This document shows, piece by piece, positions 8,811 to 18,533 of a stretch of 64,000 nucleotides of DNA. The notes under the pieces were generated by a model. That model was not told where the DNA came from. It saw only the letters and a program-made list of their open reading frames with translations, and did no database searches. The first letter of the stretch is position 1. Every line of letters begins with the position of its first letter. This DNA comes from Bog-473 sp963730785 (GTDB lineage Bacteria; Actinomycetota; Acidimicrobiia; Acidimicrobiales; RAAP-2): contig CAVSTF010000015.1 of the NCBI GenBank assembly GCA_963730785.1, positions 558,001 through 622,000 on the forward strand. The letters are read 5' to 3'. Both the position numbers and the translations under genes were made by a program.

Positions 8811-10123
8811 GCTGGAACCGCCGAATGTGATCCTGGCAGCGTCACAGTGACGTTCCATCCTCCGCCGATGACCGGACCGGCTGAAAATGAACCCCCAAAT
8901 GCGGCGGCACGTTCGGTCATACCGGCCAGCCCATGTCCTCCGGGCTCACCGAGCTGCTCTGTGCCCCCAACAACGGTTCCCAGCGATCCGTCATCGGTAA
9001 TCGATACCGACACATCGGATCCCCGATACATCACGAGAACCTGGGCGCAATTCGGTGAACCTGCGTGCTTGAGCACGTTGGTGAGCGCTTCCTGGACGAT
9101 TCGATAGATCGTCAATTCCGCTGCCTCAGAGAGAGGGAAGGGGTCGCCACAGACCTGCAACAGGACGTCGAGACCGGTGGAGCGCACACGATCCACCAGC
9201 GAGTCGAGATCCTTGAGTCCCGGCTGCGGTGCCAGCGCGGCCTGGCCGCTCTTCGGATCAATGGCCGTCGTGCTATCAACCTCCTGATACCGAAGCAGGC
9301 CCAACATCCGACGCATATCCGCCAGAGCCTGGCGACCGGTACCTGATACTTCCAACATCGCTTCGGCCGCTCGTTTCGGATTGGATTGCTGTGCGATGGC
9401 TGCTCCATCGGCCAGTGTCACCATGACTTGAATGTTGTGTGACACCACGTCATGCATTTCCCGGGCGATCCGAGACCGTTCGGCGGCGGCGGCGATAAAC
9501 GCCTGCTGGTCCCGCTCGCGTTCAAGACGACTTGCCCGTTCGGCCAACCAGTCCAACTGATTGCTGAGTGCTCGAACGACGACGCCGGCAAACAAAGCAG
9601 CCGACATCATGCCGGTCAGGAATACCACCGACTTCAAATGACCTCCGACCGGTGCCCATCGAACGGTCGCCAACACAATGCCCATCTCTATGGTGATGAC
9701 CGCCACCGCAGTGGACAGACGATCAGACGCCACTGCGACCGTGTACAACGCCAGCAAGAGGGCGGCATCCGCCACGAGAGGCCCGGTCACTGTCCACTGG
9801 ATGAAAGCCACGATTGACATCACGGCGAAGACGCCGAGTGGGGCACGACGCCGAAACATCAACGGAAAGGTGAGACCAGCGGTGAACGGCAGTTCATAGC
9901 GAAGGTGTCCACCAACCAGAATGGAGCTGGCAAATAGGGCAAAGAAGAAAAGACTGATGGCGGTGTCGACCCAAAAGGAGAACCGCTGATCGAAGTTCCG
10001 CAGCACGTTCCACAATCGCCACACACCATCTGCCGATTGTGTGGACTCGCGAGGCACTGGTGTGTCGGCCTTGGCGCGGAGCCTCTGCCACCACGAAAGG
10101 CTGTGCTCGTCGCCTGTGGACAT
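8807..10123 (-). CDS. Sensor histidine kinase, HisKA_3 (NarL partner) type
   Basis: Membrane sensor with about five hydrophobic segments in the first ~190 residues, then a coiled segment and a HisKA_3 dimerisation domain with the phospho-accepting His in RIAREMHDVVSHN. A GHKL ATPase domain follows (QEALTNVLKHAG N-box; GGHGLAGMTERAAAFGG G-box). There is no sizeable extracellular domain, so it fits the intramembrane-sensing class often linked to antibiotic-detecting ABC exporters. ATG 10123 is chosen; an in-frame ATG at 10198 is possible. It is divergent from the ABC exporter genes with a palindrome in between. Confidence 0.92.
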   Translation of the reverse strand: MSTGDEHSLSWWQRLRAKADTPVPRESTQSADGVWRLWNVLRNFDQRFSFWVDTAISLFFFALFASSILVGGHLRYELPFTAGLTFPLMFRRRAPLGVFAVMSIVAFIQWTVTGPLVADAALLLALYTVAVASDRLSTAVAVITIEMGIVLATVRWAPVGGHLKSVVFLTGMMSAALFAGVVVRALSNQLDWLAERASRLERERDQQAFIAAAAERSRIAREMHDVVSHNIQVMVTLADGAAIAQQSNPKRAAEAMLEVSGTGRQALADMRRMLGLLRYQEVDSTTAIDPKSGQAALAPQPGLKDLDSLVDRVRSTGLDVLLQVCGDPFPLSEAAELTIYRIVQEALTNVLKHAGSPNCAQVLVMYRGSDVSVSITDDGSLGTVVGGTEQLGEPGGHGLAGMTERAAAFGGSFSAGPVIGGGWNVTVTLPGSHSAVPA

Positions 10124-10231
10124 ACGGTGACCCTTCACTCCCGGTGGTGGGAATTCTACTCCTGGCGCCCTTGGACTCCCGGTCGTCGCACCATTCACAC
10201 CCCATGCCTATCGCCTCACGAGGAATCGGCG

Positions 10232-10251
10232 AATCATCCCTAAGGATGATT
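10232..10251. promoter_or_regulatory. Palindrome between kinase and ABC exporter promoters
   Basis: AATCATCC-CTAA-GGATGATT, perfect 8-bp arms around a 4-bp centre. A further half site GAATCATCC follows at 10262-10270. The sequence is the same type as the repeat at 5313-5346 (CATCC-Y-TAAGG). It lies in the divergent promoter region of the two-component system and the exporter, so the response regulator is the natural candidate ligand. Confidence 0.65.
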
Positions 10252-10317
10252 GGGGACATGCTGAATCATCCCCTCAGCCGGTTCTCTTCGAGCACCAAGC
10301 CACTTAGCTTCGAAGAC

Positions 10318-11304
10318 ATGTCAATCCCAACCTCTGCGCAAGAGCAATCGCTCGCCGTCAACGCCGTGGGCCTCACGAAGCGGTTTGGCGAGCGAACAGT
10401 GGTGGACCGACTTGACCTGGTGATTCCAGCTGGGTCGGTCTGCGGATTCGTCGGCCCCAACGGAGCGGGCAAGACCACCACCATTCGTATGCTCCTCGGA
10501 TTGATTCGTCCCACCTCCGGGTCGGGCTCAATATTGGGTGGCGACTTGGAGCGTCCAGAAACCTACCTGCACAAGGTCGGCGCACTCATCGAATCTCCTG
10601 CCTTCTATCCCTCCTTGAGCGGGCGCGACAATCTCCTCCTACTGGCTCGGCTGGGAGACATTCGGCGCGAAATGGTCAGTACGGTGCTGTCGCGGGTTGG
10701 TCTGTTGGAGCGTTCCGTCGATCCCTATCGAACGTATTCGCTGGGCATGAAGCAGCGCCTGGGTTTGGCGGCCGCATTGCTGCCATCACCCGAACTCCTT
10801 ATTTTGGACGAGCCGACCAATGGGCTCGATCCGGCCGGCATTGTCGAGATGCGAGAGTTGATTCGATCGCTGGCGGAAGATGGGATCGCCATCTTCATTT
10901 CCAGTCACCTGCTGGCCGAAATTGAACATATTTGCGATCACCTCGTCATGATCAGCCAGGGTCGAACCGTGTTCCAGGGTGCGGTCGCCGGACTTCGCGC
11001 CACCCAGAATCAGGAACTCGTCATCCGACCCGAGAAGGAATCAGAGGTCGCGTCGCTCTTGAAGTTGGTCCGGGACAATGGCTTTACGGCTCGGACGGAA
11101 GAACTGATGCCTGGCCTCTCGGCGATTGTGGTTCAGGCTCCGCCCGAAGCTGGGTCTGTCCTCAATCGAATGGCCATGAGCCACGACATCGCCTTGGCTC
11201 ACCTCTCCGAACGCACACGCTCACTTGAAGAAGCATTTTTCGATCTGACCGGGACTCACTCCCGAGACACCATGACCGCCCCGGCACTCGGAGGTATCAA
11301 GTGA
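10318..11304 (+). CDS. ABC exporter ATP-binding protein, BcrA-like
   Basis: Nucleotide-binding subunit of an ABC-2 type exporter, about 328 aa. Walker A is GPNGAGKTTTIRM, the signature YSLGMKQRLGLAAALL, Walker B LLILDEPTNGLDPAG and the H-loop ISSHLLAEIEH. A ~90-residue C-terminal extension (after FQGAVAGLRA) is usual for BcrA/lantibiotic-immunity relatives. ATG 10318 begins just before the conserved domain; an earlier in-frame ATG at 10258 would overlap the regulatory region. The permease starts inside its stop codon (GTGA at 11301-11304). Confidence 0.92.
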   Translation: MSIPTSAQEQSLAVNAVGLTKRFGERTVVDRLDLVIPAGSVCGFVGPNGAGKTTTIRMLLGLIRPTSGSGSILGGDLERPETYLHKVGALIESPAFYPSLSGRDNLLLLARLGDIRREMVSTVLSRVGLLERSVDPYRTYSLGMKQRLGLAAALLPSPELLILDEPTNGLDPAGIVEMRELIRSLAEDGIAIFISSHLLAEIEHICDHLVMISQGRTVFQGAVAGLRATQNQELVIRPEKESEVASLLKLVRDNGFTARTEELMPGLSAIVVQAPPEAGSVLNRMAMSHDIALAHLSERTRSLEEAFFDLTGTHSRDTMTAPALGGIK

Positions 11305-12089
11305 TCGCTTCTGCCTTCCGAAGTGAGTGGATCAAGCTCCGGCGTCGAGGTCTCTTGTTCGGAACCTTCGGTGGGCTCACACTCGCCGCGTCGCTCTTCA
11401 GCGTGCTGACGTTCTCCCAGGCCGCTCCCGTGGGTGGAGGAAGAGCCGGCTTGCCAAGTCTGCAGCAATTGGCGGAACCGAATGGACTCATTCACGGACT
11501 GGAATTCGCTCTCATTCTGCTGGGCATTGTGGCGTTTGGGCTGGCCGCATCTCAGATGGCATCCGAATACAGCTTGGGGACGTTGCGTCAGCTGTTGGTC
11601 CGTCAGCCCCGGCGCACCCGACTACTCGCCGGCAAGTATCTCGCTGTCGTGTCCTTCATCATTTCTGCCGTCGTGGTGGCGGCAGTACTGACGGGCTGCG
11701 TCGACGTCGTATTGGCACACGTGCGGCACGTGCCGGTCAATGCCTGGTTCAGCAGAACCGGCATGGGCGACCTGCTTCGTGCCCTGGGAGAACTACTCCT
11801 GGCCTCGGCCGGATTTGCCACCTTGGGAATGGTCGCCGGTCTCTTCCTGAAATCTTCCGTCTTCGCGGTGATTGTCGGTGTCGCCTACCTGTTGCCAATC
11901 GAGATGCTGATCGAGCGGATTTTCCCAGGAACAAAACGATGGTTGCCGGGTCAACTCCTCACTGATTTGGGCCAGGGGGGCACAACCTCATCCAGTTTTT
12001 CTCGCTCGCTCCTGATGAGCCTTATTTACCTGTCGGTGTTGGGCGCCGCCGCCGCGGTGACGTTCGTCAAGCGGGATGTGACCGCCTGA
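11301..12089 (+). CDS. ABC-2 type exporter permease
   Basis: Membrane subunit of about 262 aa with six hydrophobic helices and the ABC-2 feature of an early amphipathic segment (FRSEWIKLRRRGLLF) before TM1. It starts with GTG overlapping the ATPase stop, so the two proteins are made in a fixed ratio. Together with the kinase/regulator pair it resembles bacitracin- or lantibiotic-type self-protection modules, but the substrate is not evident. Confidence 0.88.
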   Translation: MIASAFRSEWIKLRRRGLLFGTFGGLTLAASLFSVLTFSQAAPVGGGRAGLPSLQQLAEPNGLIHGLEFALILLGIVAFGLAASQMASEYSLGTLRQLLVRQPRRTRLLAGKYLAVVSFIISAVVVAAVLTGCVDVVLAHVRHVPVNAWFSRTGMGDLLRALGELLLASAGFATLGMVAGLFLKSSVFAVIVGVAYLLPIEMLIERIFPGTKRWLPGQLLTDLGQGGTTSSSFSRSLLMSLIYLSVLGAAAAVTFVKRDVTA

Positions 12090-12278
12090 AAATGTCCGGC
12101 TTCCGATGTCAGCACCTGCGCGCCGTCCTTCTTCCGGCTGTGGTCATCACCAGTCTGCTGACAGGTGTCCTTGGCCGGCGCCTCAGACGCGTCCATTCGG
12201 CTTAGGGCGACATACCCCGGCTAGCTCCCCGCCCAAGATGGGGGTTTGCCCCCTTGTAATCTGGAGTTTCACCAGTAA

Positions 12279-12290
12279 TATACTCAGTAT
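12279..12290 (+). promoter_or_regulatory. PadR promoter/operator candidate
   Basis: A -10-like TATACT (12279-12284) overlaps the 11-bp palindrome ATACT-C-AGTAT (12280-12290). It lies 21 bp before the padR ATG. TTGTAA at 12254-12259 could act as a -35 with a long 19-bp spacer. Autorepression by PadR at this site is an inference. The rest of 12090-12270 shows nothing recognisable. Confidence 0.4.
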
Positions 12291-12311
12291 GCAACTGAGC
12301 GACACACAGCG

Positions 12312-12893
12312 ATGAGCGTCCGACATGCCCTATTGGCCCTGCTCAGCGAGGGTCCCAAGTACGGGCTGCAGCTCCGGCAGGAATTCGAAGCGCGCACCGG
12401 CGAAGTGTGGCCCCTCAACGTGGGGCAGGTCTACACCACGCTGCAGCGGCTCGAACGGGATGGCTTGGTGCAGTCGGATGACACCGATGACGATGGCCCC
12501 CAGAAGGGTTTCCACATCACCGAGAGCGGTGAAACGGAGCTTGCGAGCTGGCTCCGGACTCCACCCGACCTCAGTTCACCACCGCGCGATGAACTGGTCA
12601 TAAAGGTCTTGGTCGCTATCCGACTACCCGGGGTCGACGTGGCCGAGGTGATCCAGACCCATCGGCGCTATCTGGTCCAACTGATGCAGCAATGGACCCG
12701 CCTCAAGGAGGACGAGTCGAACCTCGATCTCTCGTTCGCGTTGGTCGTCGATGCCGAATTGTTCCGCCTCGACTCGGTCATCAGGTGGCTCGACATGGCC
12801 GACGGTCGCCTCAAGCGCGCCGCGCTCGAACCGCCAAAAGAAGCCGGACTACCCATGCCCAAACCTCGACGGAAAGTGGGAATTCAACAATGA
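12312..12893 (+). CDS. PadR family transcriptional regulator
   Basis: Winged-helix repressor, 193 aa. Residues 1-85 hold the PadR domain (HALLALLSEGPKYGLQL; NVGQVYTTLQRLERDGLV) and the rest a helical Vir-type dimerisation domain. It is first in a three-gene operon with an ABC transporter; its stop overlaps the ATPase ATG (ATGA at 12890-12893). PadR proteins commonly repress such neighbouring exporters until an antimicrobial or phenolic ligand binds. Confidence 0.92.
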   Translation: MSVRHALLALLSEGPKYGLQLRQEFEARTGEVWPLNVGQVYTTLQRLERDGLVQSDDTDDDGPQKGFHITESGETELASWLRTPPDLSSPPRDELVIKVLVAIRLPGVDVAEVIQTHRRYLVQLMQQWTRLKEDESNLDLSFALVVDAELFRLDSVIRWLDMADGRLKRAALEPPKEAGLPMPKPRRKVGIQQ

Positions 12894-13609
12894 GCTATCT
12901 CGAATTGAAGGGTGTCTCCAAGTCGTACGGAACGGAGACGACTCAAGTACACGCACTCGTTGGCATCGACCTTTCGGTCGACGAAGGTGCACTGGTGGCC
13001 GTTATGGGCGCCAGTGGATCGGGCAAGAGCACGCTCCTCACCATCGCCGGCAGCCTGGAAGAGCCAAGTGCGGGCGAGGTATTCGTTGGGGGTCGGTCGC
13101 TCTCGACCATGTCGCGCAACGACAAGTCCCGACTGCGACGTCAATCCATCGGCTACGTCTTCCAGGACTACAACCTGCTGGCTGGACTGAGTGCGGTGGA
13201 GAACGTCTCCCTCCCGCTTGAACTTGATGGTGTCTCGGCCAAGAAGGCCCGCGTCGCCGGCATGACGGCGCTCGAGGAGCTTGGCCTGGTTGACCGGGCT
13301 GGCCATTACCCCGACCAGCTCTCGGGCGGTGAACGCCAGCGCGTGTCGATCGCCCGCGCCGTGGTCGGGAATCGCAAGCTCCTGTTGGCCGACGAACCCT
13401 CGGGTGCGCTCGATTCCACCAATGGTGAAGCCGTCATGCGGTTGATACTGGCCGCCTGCAAGAGAGGCGTCGCCGCCGTGGTGGTGACCCATGACGCGCA
13501 ACTGGCTTCCTGGGCTGACCGGGTGGTCTTCCTTCGTGATGGTCGTGTGGTTGATCAGACCCAGCCTCGGGTCGGCCCCGAGTCCCTCTTGGAGTCGGCG
13601 CAGAGCTGA
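12890..13609 (+). CDS. ABC transporter ATP-binding protein, MacB/LolD type
   Basis: 240-aa ATPase of the MacB/FtsE group. Walker A is GASGSGKSTLL, the Q-loop YVFQDYNLLAGL, the signature LSGGERQRVSIARA, Walker B LLLADEPSGALDS and the switch His in VVVTHDAQL. ATG 12890 overlaps the PadR stop; a longer in-frame extension back to 12692 lies wholly inside padR and is not credible. Its TGA overlaps the permease ATG (TGATG). It energises the large FtsX-like permease next to it. Confidence 0.93.
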   Translation: MSYLELKGVSKSYGTETTQVHALVGIDLSVDEGALVAVMGASGSGKSTLLTIAGSLEEPSAGEVFVGGRSLSTMSRNDKSRLRRQSIGYVFQDYNLLAGLSAVENVSLPLELDGVSAKKARVAGMTALEELGLVDRAGHYPDQLSGGERQRVSIARAVVGNRKLLLADEPSGALDSTNGEAVMRLILAACKRGVAAVVVTHDAQLASWADRVVFLRDGRVVDQTQPRVGPESLLESAQS

Positions 13610-16146
13610 TGAGTACGACCCTCTTGGATCGCCCGACCGCTCCCGTGCTCAGTAGCGGCAGCGGTGGTGTCCCCGCCCGCCTCGCCATGTTTCGTTGGGC
13701 CCGACGTCTCTTTGTCCGGGAATGGCGTCAGCAAATCCTCATCCTGGCGCTGATCATCGTGGCCGTGGCGGCGACCATCATCGGCGCCACGGTGGCGAGG
13801 AATACGCCACCGCCGATCAACACGGGGTTCGGTACGGCGCAGGACATGGTGTCGCTGCAGACGCCCGACACGCACCTGACCAGCCAACTCGCCACACTGC
13901 AGCAGCGATTCGGAACCGTCGACATCATTGAGAACCAATCGATCACGATTCCCGGTTCGATCGCCACCTACAACCTCCGGGCCCAAAATTCGCACGGTGC
14001 CTTCGGTCAGCCGATGTTGCAGCTGCTCTCCGGCCACTTTCCCAGTTCCGCCAATCAAGTGGCGGTGACCGGGGTATTGGCCTCCACCTTCCATCTAAGA
14101 ATTGGTTCGATATGGAATCAGAACGGCACCGAGCGTCACGTGGTCGGCATCGTCCAAAACCCAGAGAGCCTGCTCGATGAGTTCGCGCTGGTCCCACCGG
14201 GCCAGGTCCACTCCCCCACCCAGGTCTCGGTTCTCTTTGACGCCCATGGGCTACCGCCGTCAGCCGTCAAGGGCTTCAACATTGAGACACCAAATTCGCT
14301 CAACGCATCGAATGCGCTCAACCCGCAGACCATCTCGATCGCCGTGTTGGTGCTGGGCATGTTGCTCATCGCACTGGTCTCAATTGGTGGATTTACCGTC
14401 ATGGCCCAGCGCAGAATGCGTTCGCTCGGCATGCTCCAATCGCTGGGCGCCACCGACCGGAATGTCGGCATGGTGGTACGAGCCAATGGCGTGGTCGTCG
14501 GAGTGGTCGGGGCGGTCGTCGGTGGAGTCCTCGGACTGGCGGGCTGGCTGATCTACCGGCCCAGCCTTGAGTCCAGTGCTCACCATGAGATCGCGATGTT
14601 CGCGCTTCCGTGGTCCGTGGTCGTCCTGGCGCTGGTCCTGGCCGTGGTCTCGACCTATTTCGCCGCGTCCCGCCCGGCCAAGGCCATCGGGAAGATCCCC
14701 GTCGTGACCGCCCTGGCCGGTCGGCCGGCCCCTCCGAAGCAGATCCGGCGATCTGCCCTGCCCGGGATTGTCTGTCTGGGGATCGCATTCTTGGCCCTGG
14801 CCTATGCGGGCGGGGGCAGCGGCTTCCAGCCCAGGACCCCCGAGTTGCTCCTGGGCCTGATCATGCTGATTCCCGGCATCATCTTGTTGTCGCCCTTCGC
14901 TCTCTCGGCGCTAGCCCTCGTCGGGCGGCGCGCCCCTATCGCCACTCGCATCGCATTACGGGACCTCGCTCGTTACCGGGCCCGCTCGGGTTCAGCGCTC
15001 GCCGCCATCAGCCTCGGCGTCATGGTGGCCATGATCATCGTGCTGGTTGCCTCCGCCCGGTACGGCAACGTCTTGGATTACGCCGGACCGAACGTGGCCT
15101 CGAACCAGGTCGTGTTGTACGCGAATACTCCGCCCCCGCCGGGCGCGGTCGTTGTCGGACCAAACGGTCAACGCCATGTGGCGCCCGCGGTCACCAGCCC
15201 GAAGATCAGCGCGACCGTCACTGCGCAAGACGCCAAGAAAATTGCAACTGCACTGGGCGCCACTCATTTCGTAACACTCGAAAACGCCACGGGCGGACTC
15301 CACCACGTCGGGCAGGGGCGCAACTGGTCCGGCCAGATCTACGTGGGGACGACGCCGTTGCTGAAGGCGTTCGGCATCGCACCTTCACAGGTGAGCACCG
15401 GAGCAGACTTAATCTCAGCCCGACCCGGTCTGCCGGGAACGGCGGGACTTCTGTTCACCTTTGATGGCAACAGCAAGCAAGGTCCGAGTCAGTCGACCTC
15501 CGGCTGCTCCGTCAGCAATGGCTGCATCGACAACCCTCCGATCCAGGAGGACGCCGCCCTCCCATCCGGTACGTCGGCACCCAATACCGTCTTCACCGAA
15601 TACGCGGTCCACAAGTACCACATGCAGACATCGTTGGCGGGATGGTTTATTGAGACAGCGACACCACCGACGGCGGCTCAGATTTCGAATGCCCGTGTCG
15701 CTGCCGCGGCCGCCGGCTTGAGCTTGGAGACCAAGAACAGCGCACCGTCGTCGAGTGAGATCACCAACTGGGCCACGCTGTTCGGCATCGCGCTCGCCTT
15801 GGGCATACTGGGCATGTCGGTCGGACTCATCCGCAGCGAAACGGCCGGTGACCTCCGGACATTGGCCGCCACCGGCGCGAGTAGTTCAACCAGGCGCTGG
15901 CTGACCGCGGTCACCGCTGGAGGCCTCGGCCTCCTCGGCGGGATACTTGGAACCGTGGCGGCCTACGTGGGCGTCCTTGGATTCTTAGCCAACAATTCAA
16001 ACAATGGGGGCATTGGCTCACTTGGGAACATTCCGATCAAGGACATCCTCGTGATCTTGATCGCCATGCCGCTGTTCGCCGCACTCATCGGTTGGGTTCT
16101 CGGCGGTCGGAGCCAATGGACCATGGCCCGCCAACCCATGGACTGA
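13609..16146 (+). CDS. FtsX-like ABC permease (MacB family)
   Basis: 845-aa membrane protein with the two-half layout of actinobacterial FtsX/MacB permeases: TM1 near residue 45, a large extracellular domain to ~240, three helices carrying VLVLGMLLIALVSIGGFTV, then a central linked pair, a second extracellular domain (~520-710) and a last helix triplet. The second extracellular domain contains a CSVSNGC pair of cysteines that could form a disulfide. Such proteins usually act as mechanotransmitters or export peptides and lipids rather than moving small molecules through a pore. Confidence 0.9.
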   Translation: MSTTLLDRPTAPVLSSGSGGVPARLAMFRWARRLFVREWRQQILILALIIVAVAATIIGATVARNTPPPINTGFGTAQDMVSLQTPDTHLTSQLATLQQRFGTVDIIENQSITIPGSIATYNLRAQNSHGAFGQPMLQLLSGHFPSSANQVAVTGVLASTFHLRIGSIWNQNGTERHVVGIVQNPESLLDEFALVPPGQVHSPTQVSVLFDAHGLPPSAVKGFNIETPNSLNASNALNPQTISIAVLVLGMLLIALVSIGGFTVMAQRRMRSLGMLQSLGATDRNVGMVVRANGVVVGVVGAVVGGVLGLAGWLIYRPSLESSAHHEIAMFALPWSVVVLALVLAVVSTYFAASRPAKAIGKIPVVTALAGRPAPPKQIRRSALPGIVCLGIAFLALAYAGGGSGFQPRTPELLLGLIMLIPGIILLSPFALSALALVGRRAPIATRIALRDLARYRARSGSALAAISLGVMVAMIIVLVASARYGNVLDYAGPNVASNQVVLYANTPPPPGAVVVGPNGQRHVAPAVTSPKISATVTAQDAKKIATALGATHFVTLENATGGLHHVGQGRNWSGQIYVGTTPLLKAFGIAPSQVSTGADLISARPGLPGTAGLLFTFDGNSKQGPSQSTSGCSVSNGCIDNPPIQEDAALPSGTSAPNTVFTEYAVHKYHMQTSLAGWFIETATPPTAAQISNARVAAAAAGLSLETKNSAPSSSEITNWATLFGIALALGILGMSVGLIRSETAGDLRTLAATGASSSTRRWLTAVTAGGLGLLGGILGTVAAYVGVLGFLANNSNNGGIGSLGNIPIKDILVILIAMPLFAALIGWVLGGRSQWTMARQPMD

Positions 16147-16164
16147 ATCCGAAAGTGGACCTCC

Positions 16165-18409
16165 CTAAACGAATGAATCGATGGCGGCGTTAAAGGTGGC
16201 CGAGGGCCGCATCACCTCGGTGGCCATCTGGTCATCAAGTCGGTAGTACCCACCGACGTCGGCCGGGGATCCCTGCACGGATATCAGCTCCTCGACAATG
16301 ACCTGCTCCTGGGTGGCCAATGTGTCGGCCAGACCAGCGAAGGCTTGGGCTAGTTCCAGATCGTCAGTCTGGGCGGCTAACTCCTGCGCCCAATAGAGCG
16401 AGAGGTAGAAGTGGCTCCCTCGATTGTCGATGCCGCCGAGCTTGCGGCTGGGTGACCTGTCTTCGTCAAGAAAGGTGCCGGTCGCTCTGTCCAACGTGTC
16501 GGCCAATATCTGAGCCCGGGCATTGCCGGTGCTTTGGGCCAGGTGCTCAAAACTGACGGCGAGGGCCAGGAATTCACCCAGGCTGTCCCAGCGGAGATAG
16601 TTCTCCTTGGTGAGCTGTTGGGCATGCTTGGGTGCCGAACCTCCGGCGCCTGTCTCGAACAATCCCCCACCCGCCAGGAGTGGGACGACCGACAACATCT
16701 TGGCACTGGTACCCAGTTCGAGAATCGGGAAAAGGTCGGTGAGATAGTCCCGCAACACGTTGCCGGTGACCGAAATTGTGTCCTCGCCGCGCCGAATCCG
16801 ATCAAGAGAAAAAGCGATCGCCTGTTCTGGCGACATGATTTCAATCTGAAGGCCATCAACGTCGTGCTCGGCTAGGTACGTCGCCACCTTCTCAATGAGC
16901 AGTGCGTCATGGGCTCGGCCCTCGTCGAGCCAAAACACTGCAGGGACCCCGGTGGCGCGGGCCCGTGACACGGCCAGCTTGACCCAGTCCTGAATCGGGA
17001 TGTCCTTGGTTTGGCACATGCGGAAGATGTCACCCGTCTTGACCGGCTGTTCCAACACAATGGTGCCTGCACCATCGACCACCCGGACCGTGCCATCGGC
17101 TGCGATTTCAAATGTCTTGTCGTGACTCCCGTACTCCTCAGCGGCTTGGGCCATGAGCCCTACGTTGGGCACGGAACCCATGGTGGAAGGGTCAAACGCT
17201 CCGTAGGCCCGGCAATCATCGAGAACGACCTGATATATCCCGGCGTAACTGCTGTCTGGAATGACGGCCAGCGTGTCCGCCTCTTCTCCGTCTGGTCCCC
17301 ACATGTGGCCCGACTGCCGGATCATGGCTGGCATGGAGGCATCGACGATGACGTCGCTCGGCACGTGCAAGTTCGTAATGCCCCGGTCGGAATCGACCAT
17401 GGCCAGCTCCGGACCTTTCGCCAGCTCGTCGGCAAACGACGCCTGGATTTCCGCTCCATCAACAATTTGACTCGAGCCCCTTCAGCACCGCTCCCAATCC
17501 TTCGTTGGGGGTGAGCCCAGCTTCAACAATGGCGTCGCCGTAACGGGCGAAGGTTTCGGGAAAGAAAGCTCGCACCGCATGACCGAAAATGATTGGGTCG
17601 GAAATCTTCATCATGGTGGCCTTCAGGTGGACCGAGAACAACACGCCTTCGGCCTTCGCCCGAGCTACCTGCGCTTTGAAAAAATCCTGAAGGGCGGCGA
17701 CGCGCATGACCGAGGCGTCCACGACCTCGCCACTGAGTACGGGAACCTGATCTCGGAGCACAATGACGTCACCACTGGCTGTGGCCAGCTCAAGTCGCAA
17801 CGATCCTGGGCCATCGATCACGGCCGATCGCTCGGTGGAGCGGAAGTCATCAGCCACCATGTGAGCGACATTTGTCTTCGAATCGCTCGACCACGCCCCC
17901 ATCCGATGGGGATGCGTCCGGGCGTAGTTCTTCACCGACGCAGGGGCCCGTCGATCTGAATTCCCCTGGCGAAGTACGGGATTCACGGCACTGCCCATTA
18001 CCTTGCGGTAGCGGGCCAGCACGTCTTTGTCCTCGTCGGTCTTGGCCTCTTCCGGGAAATCCGGTATGGCGTAGCCCTTGGCCTGCAATTCGGCGATAGC
18101 CGCCTTCAGCTGCGGGTTGGAAGCGGAGATATTCGGAAGCTTGATGATGTTGGCCCCAGGCATATCCACCAGGGCGCCCAATTCACCCAGGGCGTCGCTC
18201 ATCTGCTGTCCAGGCTCCAGGTAATCGGGAAAGCTGGCGATGATACGGCCGGACAGGGATATGTCTCGAAGTTCCACGTGTACGCCAGCAGTGGCGGCGT
18301 AGGCCTTGATGATCGGAAAGAAGGAGTAGGTCGCCAGTTCCGGCGCTTCATCGGTCTTTGTGTAGATGATGGTTGGCCCAGTCACCTTCGCCTCGTCTCT
18401 CGTCGACAT
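16165..18409 (-). pseudogene. icd: Monomeric NADP-dependent isocitrate dehydrogenase, frameshifted
   Basis: TCA-cycle enzyme, isocitrate plus NADP to 2-oxoglutarate. Two reading frames together give the full ~740-aa monomeric type: an N-terminal part on 17459-18409 (ITIYTKTDEAPELAT-like start, IKLPNISASNPQL, AYAATAG, NPVLRQGNSDRRAP, KTNVAHM) and a C-terminal part from about 17467 down to 16165 (MVDSDRGITNLHVPSD, IPDSSYAG, SVTGNVLRDYLTDLFP, GGGLFETGAGGSAPKH). Removing one base near 17465 restores a continuous protein (GLES-IVDGAEIQASFADEL-KGPELAMVDSD). Every conserved block is intact, so a sequencing error is more likely than a dead gene. A perfect inverted repeat abuts its start codon. Confidence 0.9.
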
Positions 18410-18427
18410 TATCTTGATACCAAGATA
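18410..18427. promoter_or_regulatory. icd: Inverted repeat at the icd start
   Basis: TATCTTG-ATAC-CAAGATA, perfect 7-bp arms with a 4-bp spacer, directly upstream of the icd ATG (18407-18409, minus strand). On the minus strand TATATC at 18424-18429 could be the -10, so a bound repressor would cover the transcription start. The shape resembles MarR-family (MhqR-like) boxes; no such regulator is adjacent. Confidence 0.6.
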
Positions 18428-18533
18428 TACGTCCGAGAGGGCTTACGCTTCAGTCCACATTCTCCCAGCTCACGGGGTCAAGCTGGGGCGATCACCGCAT
18501 CCTCTTCTCGGGCCTGATCCTGGAAACCAGTGC

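Noticed and set aside
10039..10317. 93-residue N-terminal extension of the BcrA-like ATPase
   Set aside because: It overlaps the kinase gene on the other strand and the palindrome at 10232; the ABC domain begins only after 10318.
12692..12889. 66-residue extension of the MacB-type ATPase
   Set aside because: Lies entirely within padR in another frame and has no family similarity; ATGA coupling supports the 12890 start.
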